This document shows, one piece after another, positions 34,583 to 43,041 of a stretch of DNA of 64,000 bases. The notes beneath the pieces are model-generated. The model was not told where the DNA came from. It saw only the letters and a program-made list of their open reading frames with translations, and did no database searches. The position numbers and the translations under genes were made by a program. Position 1 is the first letter of the stretch. Every line of letters begins with the position of its first letter. Source of the DNA: Nitrobacter sp. Nb-311A (GTDB taxonomy: Bacteria > Pseudomonadota > Alphaproteobacteria > Rhizobiales > Xanthobacteraceae); the NCBI RefSeq assembly GCF_000152905.1, contig NZ_AAMY01000004.1:62001-126000 (forward strand), in the 5' to 3' direction.

Positions 34583-35223
34583 AGCCCGTCATCATCATTG
34601 GAGCGGGTGGACACGCAGCCGTCGTCGCCGATGCCTTACAGGCGGCGGGTGTCAGTGTGTTGGGATTCACCGACGCCGACTCCACCAAGCATCAATCGCG
34701 GCAGTGCGGCCTGCCGATTCTGGGCGGCGATGCCATCGTTCTGGCTGGTTACGATCGGAATGAAGTGTTGCTGGCTAACGGCGTCGGCGGCGTGAGAGGG
34801 ACCGATGCGCGCAGGGCTCTGCAGTTGCGCCTTCAGGAAGCGGGTTGGCGGTTCACGACGGTGATACATCCGACCGCGATCGTCTCTCCTCATGCGCGGG
34901 TCGGCCACGGTGTTCAACTTCTCGCGGGCAGCATCGTTCAGGTTTCCGCAGTGATAGGTGAGGGGACAATCGTGAATACCGCGGCGATCGTCGAGCATGA
35001 TGTCGAGGTCGGAGACTATGTGCATGTGGCGCCGCGTGCGCTGTTATGCGGCGCGGTAACGGTCGGGAATTTAAGCCACATCGGAGCCGGCGCGGTGGTG
35101 CGTCAAGGTATTCAGCTTGGACAACATACGTTGGTTGGTGCCGGGGCCGTCGTCGTCAAGGATTTTGACGGAGGCGGGGAACTGGTTGGCATGCCGGCCC
35201 GTCCCGCCGGAGGTATCGCATGA
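34579..35223 (+). CDS. legH: NeuD-family acetyltransferase, probable LegH
   Basis: 214-aa enzyme with an N-terminal nucleotide-sugar-binding Rossmann part (VIIIGAGGHAAVVADALQAA) and a C-terminal left-handed beta-helix of hexapeptide repeats (HPTAIVSPHARVGHGVQLLA ... GAVTVGNLSHIGAGAVVRQG). Expected to N-acetylate the 4-amino sugar made by LegC with acetyl-CoA. Overlaps legI and ptmE by 4 nt on each side. Confidence 0.87.
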   Translation: MKPVIIIGAGGHAAVVADALQAAGVSVLGFTDADSTKHQSRQCGLPILGGDAIVLAGYDRNEVLLANGVGGVRGTDARRALQLRLQEAGWRFTTVIHPTAIVSPHARVGHGVQLLAGSIVQVSAVIGEGTIVNTAAIVEHDVEVGDYVHVAPRALLCGAVTVGNLSHIGAGAVVRQGIQLGQHTLVGAGAVVVKDFDGGGELVGMPARPAGGIA

Positions 35224-36269
35224 AAAACTGGGAGATCGTTCTTATTGATCCCGAGTTGTCGCTGCGAGAAGCGCTCGAGGTGATCGACAGGGCAGGGACG
35301 CGCATGGTTCTGATTGTCGATGAAAATCGCAGGCTGCTCGGGACGCTCAGCGACGGCGACGTACGCCGCGGGCTTCTGCGGGGGCTTACGCTGACCGATA
35401 GAGTTTCGCAGTCGATGCACGTCAATCCGACCGTCGCGAAGTCCGACGAGGACATTCCGGCTATCATCGCATCGATGCGGAGCCGGGGTGTCTATCAGAT
35501 GCCCATCCTCGATCATGAAGGCATCGTCGTTGGCCTGCAGACCATCGATGATTTGCTGACAACGCCGAAGCGTGACAATTGGGTTGTGATCATGGCCGGC
35601 GGCCGGGGCGCGCGGCTGGCCGAACTGACCAGCGAGACGCCCAAGCCGATGTTGAAGGTCGGCTCACGGCCCTTGCTTGAGACCATCATCTCGAGTTTCT
35701 CGCAGCAGGGGTTCCACCGTATCTTGCTGGCGGTCGGTTACAGAGCCAGGCAGATCGAGGACCACTTCGGCGACGGGTCGTCGTTTGGGGTGGATATCTC
35801 GTATCTTCGCGAGGACAAGCCGCTCGGGACCGCAGGCGCGCTGAGCTTGCTGACCGAGCAGCCAACGCTGCCATTGGTCGTGACCAATGCCGACCTTCTG
35901 ACCAAGGAAGATTACGGCCATATGCTCGACAGACATGTCGAGTCGAGAGTCGACGGGACAATGGCTGTTCGTACCTATGACATGCAGGTTCCGTTCGGCG
36001 TTGTGCGCGAAAATGGCGCGGGAATTGAGGCGATCGAGGAGAAGCCAATTCAGAGCTTTATCGTCAATGCAGGCATGTATGTGCTGTCGCCATCGAGTCT
36101 GGGTCTGATCCCGAAGAATGCGACGTTCGACATGCCGTCGCTGTTTGATGCGATGATGAAGCATGGAATGACGACGCGGTGCCATCACATCGATGGCTAT
36201 TGGCTCGATATCGGTCGAATGGCTGACTATGAGCGGGCGAACGTCGATTTTGCAGAGATTTTTAGATGA
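35220..36269 (+). CDS. ptmE: CBS-pair plus sugar nucleotidyltransferase, PtmE-like
   Basis: 349 aa. Residues 1-115 are two CBS domains (LREALEVIDRAGTRMVLIVD and the second repeat ending VVGLQTIDDLLTT); residues 120-349 are an NTP_transferase domain (VVIMAGGRGARLAELTSETP, KPMLKVGSRPLLETII, LVVTNADLLTKEDY). This fusion is the signature of PtmE, which makes GDP-GlcN(Ac) as entry to the GDP-based legionaminic pathway. The CBS part may sense nucleotides. ATGA overlaps with both neighbours. Confidence 0.88.
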   Translation: MKNWEIVLIDPELSLREALEVIDRAGTRMVLIVDENRRLLGTLSDGDVRRGLLRGLTLTDRVSQSMHVNPTVAKSDEDIPAIIASMRSRGVYQMPILDHEGIVVGLQTIDDLLTTPKRDNWVVIMAGGRGARLAELTSETPKPMLKVGSRPLLETIISSFSQQGFHRILLAVGYRARQIEDHFGDGSSFGVDISYLREDKPLGTAGALSLLTEQPTLPLVVTNADLLTKEDYGHMLDRHVESRVDGTMAVRTYDMQVPFGVVRENGAGIEAIEEKPIQSFIVNAGMYVLSPSSLGLIPKNATFDMPSLFDAMMKHGMTTRCHHIDGYWLDIGRMADYERANVDFAEIFR

Positions 36270-36982
36270 TCGACGGGCGGTCGGTTCTCGCGATCATCGC
36301 GGCCCGCGGCGGATCGAAGGGAGTGCCGGGCAAGAACATCGTGCCGATCGCCGGGCGTCCGCTGATCCAGTGGAGCATCGATGCTGCCCGAAAATCGTCT
36401 CATGTGGATCGGCTGATCCTGTCGTCTGACGATGCGGCAATCATCGAAGTCGCCAAACGCGCGGGATGTGATGTGCCGTTTATCCGAGATGCGGCGCTCG
36501 CCACCGATGAGGCGTCATCGATGGATGTCGTGGCTGACGCGTTACGCCGCGTCCCCGGTCATGACATCGTCGCTCTGTTGCAGCCGACGTCGCCGCTGCG
36601 AACGGCAGCCGACATCGACGGCGCATTGATGAAACTTGTTGAAAGCGGCGCGCCGGCTTGCGTTAGCGTCCGCGAAGCAGAAGATCATCCCTATTGGACT
36701 TTTCGGCTCGATTCAGCCGGCCGGCTCGCGCGATTTACTGAACCGGATGGCGATCTACCGCAGCGCAGGCAGGATTTGCCGCCGGCGTGGTGTTTGAACG
36801 GCGCAGTCTATGCCGCCCGTGTCGACTGGTTCATGCGTGCGCGGACGTTTCTGTCGGATGAAACCGTCGGTTTCGTCATGCCGGCCGACCGTTCGCTCGA
36901 CATCGATACATTTGCCGACATCGAGCGGCTTAGGAATATAGCAGGAGAGAATGGCAATGGATCGATACCCTCGTCACCGTGA
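36266..36982 (+). CDS. legF: CMP-legionaminic acid synthetase LegF (NeuA family)
   Basis: 238-aa cytidylyltransferase activating the nonulosonic acid. Motifs: AIIAARGGSKGVPGKNIVPI (CTP binding), LILSSDDAAIIEVAKRAG, LLQPTSPLRTAADIDGAL and LDIDTFADIERL (metal-binding Asp pair). With legB-legC-legG-legI-legH-ptmE it completes CMP-Leg5Ac7Ac synthesis. The next gene starts inside its 3' end (36951), so the amidotransferase is part of the same translation chain. Confidence 0.93.
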   Translation: MIDGRSVLAIIAARGGSKGVPGKNIVPIAGRPLIQWSIDAARKSSHVDRLILSSDDAAIIEVAKRAGCDVPFIRDAALATDEASSMDVVADALRRVPGHDIVALLQPTSPLRTAADIDGALMKLVESGAPACVSVREAEDHPYWTFRLDSAGRLARFTEPDGDLPQRRQDLPPAWCLNGAVYAARVDWFMRARTFLSDETVGFVMPADRSLDIDTFADIERLRNIAGENGNGSIPSSP

Positions 36983-38273
36983 CGTCGACATGGCGCCGTT
37001 TTCGTCCGAGCGGCCTAATCATGCGCGTTACGGCCTGCCGGTGCAGGTTTGCTTTTGCAAGAGCTGCGTAATTTCCAACCAGCGTCCTAACTCCACGATC
37101 GAGTACGAGCACACGAAGAACAGCAAGAAAAAAACCATCAACTTCGACGCCGAAGGCGTCTGCGACGCCTGTCGGGTGGCTGAGCACAAGGCTAGGACTA
37201 TCGATTGGTCGGCCCGCGAAGCGGAGTTGCGCGAACTTTGTGATCGTCATCGCAAAACCGACGGGACCTATGACTGCATTCTGCCCGGCTCTGGCGGAAA
37301 GGACAGCTTTTATGCGGCGCACATTCTGAAGACCAAATACAATATGCATCCACTGACGGTCACCTGGGCGCCTCATATCTATACGGATTGGGGGTGGCGC
37401 AACTTCCAGTCATGGGTCCATGCCGGGTTCGATAACTTCCTCTGCACGCCGAATGGTCGGGTTCATCGCCTGCTCACGCGCCTCGCGGTGGAAAATCTTT
37501 TTCATCCGTTTCAGCCGTTTATCTTCGGCCAAAAATCTCTCGCGCCGAAGATGGCGCTTCTGCACAAGATTCCGCTGGTATTCTACGGCGAGAACGAAGC
37601 GGAGTATGGTAATCCGGTCGCCGACACGCAAACGGCGCGCCGCGACTGGTCGTATTTTGCGGCTCAGGACAAATCCAAGATTTACTTGGGGGGGACGTCA
37701 ATTGCCGATCTGCAGGATCAGTTCGGCGTCGACCTACACGAACTGCAGCCGTACATGCCGGCCGATCCCGTGGCAGTCGAACGGCAGAAAGTCGATGTGC
37801 ACTACCTTGGCTATTACCTGAAGTGGCACCCGCAAAGCTGTTACTACTATGCCGTTGAGCATGGCGGCTTCCAGGCTTCGCCGGAGCGAACCGCGGGGAC
37901 TTACAGCAAATACAATAGCATCGACGATCGCATTGATGATTTTCATTACTACACGACGTTCATCAAGTTCGGTATCGGCCGTGCTACCTACGATGCGGCT
38001 CAAGAAATTCGTTCCGGCGACATTACCCGTGAAGAGGGTGTCAGCCTAGCGCGTCGCTTCGACGGAGAATTTCCCGAGCGGTTCGCCGAAGAAATCTTTC
38101 GCTACCTGAGCATTCCCGAGGCTGAGTTTCCAAAGGCATCAAAGATGTTCGAGCAACCCGTCATGGATCGGAGATATTTCGATAATCTGGCTGACTCCTT
38201 CCGGTCGCCGCATCTTTGGAAGTACGAGAAGGGCGCGTGGTCATTGCGCAAGACAGTCTGGAACGAAGAATAG
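36951..38273 (+). CDS. N-acetyl sugar amidotransferase 1 (PseA/WbpG type)
   Basis: 440-aa PP-loop ATPase that turns a sugar N-acetyl group into an acetamidino group using ammonia. N-terminal Cys pairs VCFCKSCVISNQRPNS and VCDACRVAEH give a zinc site; the PP-loop is LPGSGGKDSFYAAHILK. Longer than the WbpG-like paralog at 46995. Its overlap with legF and the following hisF/hisH-like genes suggest it makes 5-acetamidino-legionaminic acid or its CMP form, as in Legionella and Campylobacter sugars. AGGAGAG immediately precedes ATG 36951; ATG 36957 is equally possible. Confidence 0.86.
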   Translation: MAMDRYPRHRDVDMAPFSSERPNHARYGLPVQVCFCKSCVISNQRPNSTIEYEHTKNSKKKTINFDAEGVCDACRVAEHKARTIDWSAREAELRELCDRHRKTDGTYDCILPGSGGKDSFYAAHILKTKYNMHPLTVTWAPHIYTDWGWRNFQSWVHAGFDNFLCTPNGRVHRLLTRLAVENLFHPFQPFIFGQKSLAPKMALLHKIPLVFYGENEAEYGNPVADTQTARRDWSYFAAQDKSKIYLGGTSIADLQDQFGVDLHELQPYMPADPVAVERQKVDVHYLGYYLKWHPQSCYYYAVEHGGFQASPERTAGTYSKYNSIDDRIDDFHYYTTFIKFGIGRATYDAAQEIRSGDITREEGVSLARRFDGEFPERFAEEIFRYLSIPEAEFPKASKMFEQPVMDRRYFDNLADSFRSPHLWKYEKGAWSLRKTVWNEE

Positions 38274-38276
38274 AAC

Positions 38277-39035
38277 GTGGCCAACGTACGTCTCATCGCC
38301 CGGCTCGATGTCAAGGGCCCCAACCTGATCAAGGGAGTGCATCTTGAGGGTTTGCGGGTTATCGGCGATCCCCAGGAGTATGCGCGCCGTTACTACGAGC
38401 AAGGCGCGGATGAGCTTATCTATATCGACATTGTCGCAAGTCTCTACGGGCGCAATAACCTGACGGATATCGTCCGGCATGCGGCGCGCGATGTTTTCGT
38501 TCCCATGACCGTCGGCGGCGGCATCCGCAGTTCCGATGATGTGCGGGATCTGTTGCGCGTGGGCGCGGACAAGGTTGCGATAAATACCGCGGTAGTGAAA
38601 CGGCCGGAGCTGATCACCGAGGTCTCGCGCCGGTTCGGTTCGCAATGCATGGTATTGTCGATCGAGGCGAAATCACGCGGCGATGGCCGCTGGGAGGTCT
38701 ACACCGATTGCGGCCGCGAGCGTTCGGGTCTCGACGCCGTTGAATGGGCGCGGCGCGGCATCGAGCTTGGTGCAGGTGAAATCCTGTTGACGTCAATCGA
38801 TCGCGAAGGAACGCGCAAGGGTTTTGACGCGGAATTGACCAGGGCGGTCGCCTCTGCCGTCTCCGTTCCCGTTATAGCGAGCGGCGGATATGGCGAGCCA
38901 CGCCATCTCGCCGAGGTTGTTTCCGCGGGCGCGGACGCAATCGCAGTTGCCGACGCACTTCACTACAATCGTACGACCGTTCCTCAGTTGCGCGAAGCCG
39001 CGCAGGCGCAAAACATTCCTGTGAGGGCGGTGTGA
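38277..39035 (+). CDS. HisF-like ammonia-channel partner 1
   Basis: 252-aa beta/alpha barrel of the HisF type (LIARLDVKGPNLIKGVHLEG, PMTVGGGIRSSDDVRDLLRV, LLTSIDREGTRKGFDAEL). In histidine biosynthesis the two catalytic acids are Asp11 and Asp130 (Thermotoga numbering). The first is kept here (RLDVK), but the second is Glu (SIEAK), and no other his genes are near. It is therefore expected to channel ammonia from the HisH-like glutaminase to amidotransferase 1 rather than make imidazole glycerol phosphate. GTG start; overlaps hisH-like by 4 nt. Confidence 0.86.
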   Translation: MANVRLIARLDVKGPNLIKGVHLEGLRVIGDPQEYARRYYEQGADELIYIDIVASLYGRNNLTDIVRHAARDVFVPMTVGGGIRSSDDVRDLLRVGADKVAINTAVVKRPELITEVSRRFGSQCMVLSIEAKSRGDGRWEVYTDCGRERSGLDAVEWARRGIELGAGEILLTSIDREGTRKGFDAELTRAVASAVSVPVIASGGYGEPRHLAEVVSAGADAIAVADALHYNRTTVPQLREAAQAQNIPVRAV

Positions 39036-39676
39036 GCAAGGCCAGAGTGACCGTCGTCGATTATGGCACCGGTAATCTCTTCAGCGTGCAACGGGCGCTG
39101 GACCATTGCGGTGCGGACGTCAAGATGTCTTCGAAGACGGACGACATCGTTGCCGCGGATCGGCTTGTGTTACCCGGGGTCGGCGCCTTTGCCGATGGAA
39201 TGAAGGGATTGCGTGATCGCGGCCTTATCGAGCCGTTGCTGCAATTTGCTGCGACGGAGCGACCGATGCTCGGAGTCTGTCTCGGAATGCAAATGCTGGC
39301 AACGACGAGCGAGGAGTTCGGCCAGCACCAAGGACTTGGCCTGATACCCGGCCGGGTCAGGCAGGTTCCGACGCAAGCAGTCAACGGAGAGCCTAACAAG
39401 ATTCCTCATATCGGCTGGAGTGAAATATCGCCCGCATCCGGCGGCACGTGGAAGGAGACGATGTTGGAGAATACTACGGCCGGCACGCCTGTGTACCTGG
39501 TGCATTCGTTCCATCTTATTCCCGACGATCCTGCGCATCTGCTGGCCGATTGCGGCTATGGAGGCCATCGCGTGACGGCGGCCGTTCGCTCAGGCGCGAT
39601 AGTGGGAGCTCAGTTTCACCCCGAGAAGAGCGGCAAGGAAGGTCTGAAAATGCTGACCGCGTTTCTCCGGCTGTAA
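39032..39676 (+). CDS. HisH-like glutaminase 1
   Basis: 214-aa class I glutamine amidotransferase. Nucleophile Cys in MLGVCLGMQMLATTSE, and His/Glu in GAQFHPEKSGKEG; VDYGTGNLFSVQRALDH at the start is typical HisH. It releases ammonia from glutamine for the preceding HisF-like/amidotransferase pair. GTG start overlapping the hisF-like stop (GTGA). Order here is amidotransferase-HisF-HisH. Confidence 0.9.
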   Translation: MSKARVTVVDYGTGNLFSVQRALDHCGADVKMSSKTDDIVAADRLVLPGVGAFADGMKGLRDRGLIEPLLQFAATERPMLGVCLGMQMLATTSEEFGQHQGLGLIPGRVRQVPTQAVNGEPNKIPHIGWSEISPASGGTWKETMLENTTAGTPVYLVHSFHLIPDDPAHLLADCGYGGHRVTAAVRSGAIVGAQFHPEKSGKEGLKMLTAFLRL

Positions 39677-39694
39677 GGTCCGACTGTATCTGAC

Positions 39695-41017
39695 ATGAAG
39701 GTGTTCCGAGCCGGGGCCATCTACGCGGCCGCCAATGTAGCGTCAGCAGCGGTACCGTTTTTGCTCTTGCCGCTCCTCACCCGGGTGCTTTCTCCTGCCG
39801 AATATGGGCACATCGTTGCCTTCGCACTGCTGATGACGTTCTGCATGCCTTTCGCAGGGCTTAGTGTACATGCGGCCGTTGGAGTCGCCTGGTTTTCGCG
39901 GCCGCGCGATCAGATCCCGGCGTACAACGGCACGGCTTTGGTCCTCGCGATCGGGGCCACGTTGCTGGTTGCGCCGATTGCTGTTCTGATCGTGATGGCA
40001 GCGCCCTCGCTGGTCGCGGACCTTCCGGCGCCATGGGCGGCGGTGGCGGCGCTAACCGCTGGCGCGAATGTCATTCTTCAGTGCCGCCTGGTGCTGTGGC
40101 AAAGCCAGCAGCAGCCATTCAAAAATGCGCTTCTGCAAGTGACGGCGAGCGTGCTGAATGTCGGCTTGTCGTTGATTGCGGTTCTTTGGCTTGGGTGGGG
40201 CGCCGCTGGCCGTAATGGGGGGATCGCGCTTTCAGCCGTCGCCATGGCGTCTGGAGCGCTCATCATATTCGCAGTTTCGCGGGACGCGGTTTTGTCAATC
40301 CGCGTCGACTATTTGAAACAGCAGATACGCTACGGACTGCCGTTGATTCCCCATGTGATGGCAGGGGTCATTCTCGCGACGGTCGATAGATGGATGGTTT
40401 CGACGCAGCTCGGTTCGAAAATACTCGGCATTTACGGAGCCGGGGCCCAGCTGGGAATGGTGATGACCATCCTCGCCGATGCCTTCGTGAAAGCCTATAA
40501 CCCCTGGCTCTACGCGAGGTTGAAAACAGGGGATGCGAGCGACAAGCTTCGCATCGTGGGAGTGATCTATATCGCCGCGCCGATCTTTCTCGGCCTGGCG
40601 GCTGCGGTTGAGGTCGGTTTGCACTGGACCAGCGGCCTTTTGCTTGGCCCGCGCTACGCGGAGGCTGTGCAGATGCTTCCCTGGTTCGTGCTTGGCGGGG
40701 CCTTCAGCGGCGTCTATTTCTGCACATCGAGCATCTATTTCTTTCAAGAGCGGACAGCTCTCCTGGCGTCGTCCTCGGTCAGTGCGGCCGCGTTGGGTGC
40801 GATCGTCGTCTGGGTATTGATCTTGACGTTCGGCGCGCAAGGCGCGGCGATAGGGTATGCCGCCACGCAAGGCATTCTGGCTTTGTTTGCGACGACCGTC
40901 GCCATAAGAAGCTTCGATCTGCCGTGGTTCGAACCGCGGCGTGCGATAGCCGCGTTGTTGCATGGCGCTTACATTTCAAATCCCCTTGAATCCCCAAGCC
41001 TCCAGGATCGCCCTTGA
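39695..41017 (+). CDS. wzx: Polysaccharide flippase (Wzx-type)
   Basis: 440-aa MATE-like membrane protein with about 12 helices, starting MKVFRAGAIYAAANVASAAV. LPLLTRVLSPAEYGHIVAFA is the characteristic first conserved block of Wzx/RfbX transporters. Moves undecaprenyl-linked repeat units across the inner membrane. ATG 39695 lies 18 nt after the glutaminase; the following gene begins 1 nt after its stop. Confidence 0.88.
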   Translation: MKVFRAGAIYAAANVASAAVPFLLLPLLTRVLSPAEYGHIVAFALLMTFCMPFAGLSVHAAVGVAWFSRPRDQIPAYNGTALVLAIGATLLVAPIAVLIVMAAPSLVADLPAPWAAVAALTAGANVILQCRLVLWQSQQQPFKNALLQVTASVLNVGLSLIAVLWLGWGAAGRNGGIALSAVAMASGALIIFAVSRDAVLSIRVDYLKQQIRYGLPLIPHVMAGVILATVDRWMVSTQLGSKILGIYGAGAQLGMVMTILADAFVKAYNPWLYARLKTGDASDKLRIVGVIYIAAPIFLGLAAAVEVGLHWTSGLLLGPRYAEAVQMLPWFVLGGAFSGVYFCTSSIYFFQERTALLASSSVSAAALGAIVVWVLILTFGAQGAAIGYAATQGILALFATTVAIRSFDLPWFEPRRAIAALLHGAYISNPLESPSLQDRP

Positions 41018-41018
41018 T

Positions 41019-42062
41019 ATGACAATACGCTCTTCCGCTCCCACCGGCTTGCGTGCGGCTGTTACCGGTCTTGGCCGCATGGGAATGCGGCACCTCGAGG
41101 CGATCACCGGTCTCGGAATGACGGTCTGTGGCGTGTCCGATATAGCGGAGCAAGCCCGCGCCGCAGCAAGAGAAGCCTGCAAGCTCGATCCATCCGCGAG
41201 CTTCGCCGACGGTGTTGAAATGCTGCGCAGCGTTCGTCCCGATGCGCTTGTCGTAGCGACAACGGCGCCATCTCATGCGCCGCTCGTCGTGGCGGCGGCC
41301 AAGGCGGGAGTGCGTTATATCCTCTGCGAGAAGCCAATGGCGACCTCGCTTGGCGAGGCGCGTGAGATGATGGATGCGTGCAGGCGCTCAGGAACCCTGC
41401 TGGCGATCAATCATCAGATGCGCTTTATGGAGCAATACACCCGCATGAAAGCCTTGATCGGGTCCGAGCAACTCGGACCCCTGGCGAGCGTCGTGGTGGC
41501 CGCGTCGAATTTCGGGCTGGCGATGAATGCCAGTCATTACTTCGAGATGTTCCGGTATGTCAGCGGCGTTCCCGTCCACTCGGTCAACGCTTGGTTTGAA
41601 GACGCCAAGCTCGCTAATCCGCGCGGCCCGCAGTTCGAGGACAGATCGGGACGTATTCTGGCGCACAGCCAGAGCGGCCCGTCATTGTATCTCGATTTTT
41701 CGGTCAACGCCGGCAACGGCATCAACGTCGTTTACATTTGCCGGTATGGCCAGATCGTGGTGGACGAACTGAACGGCGCGATGCGGGTGATCGCCCGAAA
41801 GAGCGAGTTTCGCGATCTTCCCACGACCAGATACGGCATGCCGTCTGACATTCGTACGGAAAGTATTGCGCCCGCGGACGTGGTGGGACCGACGAAAGCG
41901 CTCTGGACAGCGCTTCTCGCCGGACAATCCTATCCCGATGGCGAAGCCGGAATTCATGCGCTGGCGTGCTGTGTTGCCGCGCACGTCTCGCACGAAAATG
42001 ACGGGGCCGCCGTTGCAATCGGGCAGTCGTTGCCTGATGCGCGCCGGTTTCAATGGGCCTGA
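41019..42062 (+). CDS. Gfo/Idh/MocA oxidoreductase 1
   Basis: 347-aa NAD(P)-dependent sugar dehydrogenase. Rossmann part AAVTGLGRMGMRHLEAITGL and ILCEKPMATSLGEAREMMDA (catalytic Lys in EKP), followed by the alpha/beta substrate domain. ATG 41019, directly after the wzx stop, is the first start fitting the family; an upstream in-frame ATG lies inside wzx. Paired with the next oxidoreductase. Oxidoreductase pairs occur in nonulosonic-acid loci, but their reaction is not known. Confidence 0.85.
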   Translation: MTIRSSAPTGLRAAVTGLGRMGMRHLEAITGLGMTVCGVSDIAEQARAAAREACKLDPSASFADGVEMLRSVRPDALVVATTAPSHAPLVVAAAKAGVRYILCEKPMATSLGEAREMMDACRRSGTLLAINHQMRFMEQYTRMKALIGSEQLGPLASVVVAASNFGLAMNASHYFEMFRYVSGVPVHSVNAWFEDAKLANPRGPQFEDRSGRILAHSQSGPSLYLDFSVNAGNGINVVYICRYGQIVVDELNGAMRVIARKSEFRDLPTTRYGMPSDIRTESIAPADVVGPTKALWTALLAGQSYPDGEAGIHALACCVAAHVSHENDGAAVAIGQSLPDARRFQWA

Positions 42063-42087
42063 GACGAATGCGAGCTGAGCGTTGATC

Positions 42088-43041
42088 ATGAAAAGATGGA
42101 AGATTGCGATCGTCGGGGCCGGGCACATGGCTCAGGAACACGCGAGGGCGATCCATTCGCTGACCGAGGTGGATATCGCCGGAGTTTGCAGCCGCACCCG
42201 GTCGCGTGCGGAAGCGCTTGCACAGACCTATTCGGTGCCTGTTTTTAACAGCATTGAAGAGATGTATGATGCCACGCGAGCCGATGCTGTCGTGGTTGCC
42301 GTCAACGAGCTGTCGATGCCGGAGGTCTGTGGCGAGTGTTTCAGGTTTCCGTGGGTATGTCTGCTCGAAAAGCCGGCCGGCGTCGATCTCGCCGCCGCGG
42401 AGCGCATTCTCGATAACAGCCGCCGGACCGGCAGCCGCGCATACGTGGCGCTAAATCGTCGGTCGTACGCCGCCACGAGGCAGGCGCTTGCCGAATTGGC
42501 GGCTGACGATAGTCCGCGGTTGATTTCGATTCTCGATCAGGAGGATCAGGAAGCAGCACGCGGTGCGGGACAGCCAGAGGAGGTTGTTCGCAACTGGATG
42601 TATGCCAATTCGATCCATCTCATCGACTATTTCAGTTTCATGGCGCGGGGCGACGTTGTTTCCGTCGAACATGGCATCCCCTGGTCGCCGGACTCGCCCG
42701 GGTTCGTCGTTGCCACGATCCGGTTTTCCAGCGGCGATGTCGGCGTGTATCAGGTTGCATGGAACGCGCCGGGGCCATGGTCGGTGAGCGTCACGAATCG
42801 TAGCCTCCGTCTCGAGATGCGCCCGATCGAGAAGCTTGCGGTTCAGCGGCGCGGCGAGCGCCGTCTGACCGATGTCGCTCCTGAATCCATCGATTCCGAA
42901 TACAAGCCCGGTCTGCGTTATCAGGCGGAGCAGCTCGTGGAGGCGCTCAAGGGACATGCGCCGAACCTCGCCTCGCTCGAGGAGGCGACGCGCTCCATGG
43001 CGTTGTGCGCAAGAATCTACGGACTTGGCTCCCGTGACTAG
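42088..43041 (+). CDS. Gfo/Idh/MocA oxidoreductase 2
   Basis: 317-aa enzyme beginning MKRWKIAIVGAGHMAQEHAR (NAD site), with CLLEKPAGVDLAAAERILDN carrying the EKP Lys. The C-terminal half has NWMYANSIHLIDYFSFMARG, the conserved His region. A TTG 6 nt upstream (42082) is an alternative start. It overlaps the next gene by about 8 nt. Probably modifies the same sugar as oxidoreductase 1, or the pair acts as an oxidation/reduction couple. Confidence 0.84.
   Translation: MKRWKIAIVGAGHMAQEHARAIHSLTEVDIAGVCSRTRSRAEALAQTYSVPVFNSIEEMYDATRADAVVVAVNELSMPEVCGECFRFPWVCLLEKPAGVDLAAAERILDNSRRTGSRAYVALNRRSYAATRQALAELAADDSPRLISILDQEDQEAARGAGQPEEVVRNWMYANSIHLIDYFSFMARGDVVSVEHGIPWSPDSPGFVVATIRFSSGDVGVYQVAWNAPGPWSVSVTNRSLRLEMRPIEKLAVQRRGERRLTDVAPESIDSEYKPGLRYQAEQLVEALKGHAPNLASLEEATRSMALCARIYGLGSRD

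Noticed and set aside
38277-39676. Histidine biosynthesis genes hisF and hisH
   Set aside because: No other his genes are nearby, a catalytic Asp is replaced, and both sit directly after a sugar amidotransferase; they are better read as its ammonia-supply partners. The same holds for 48137-49560.
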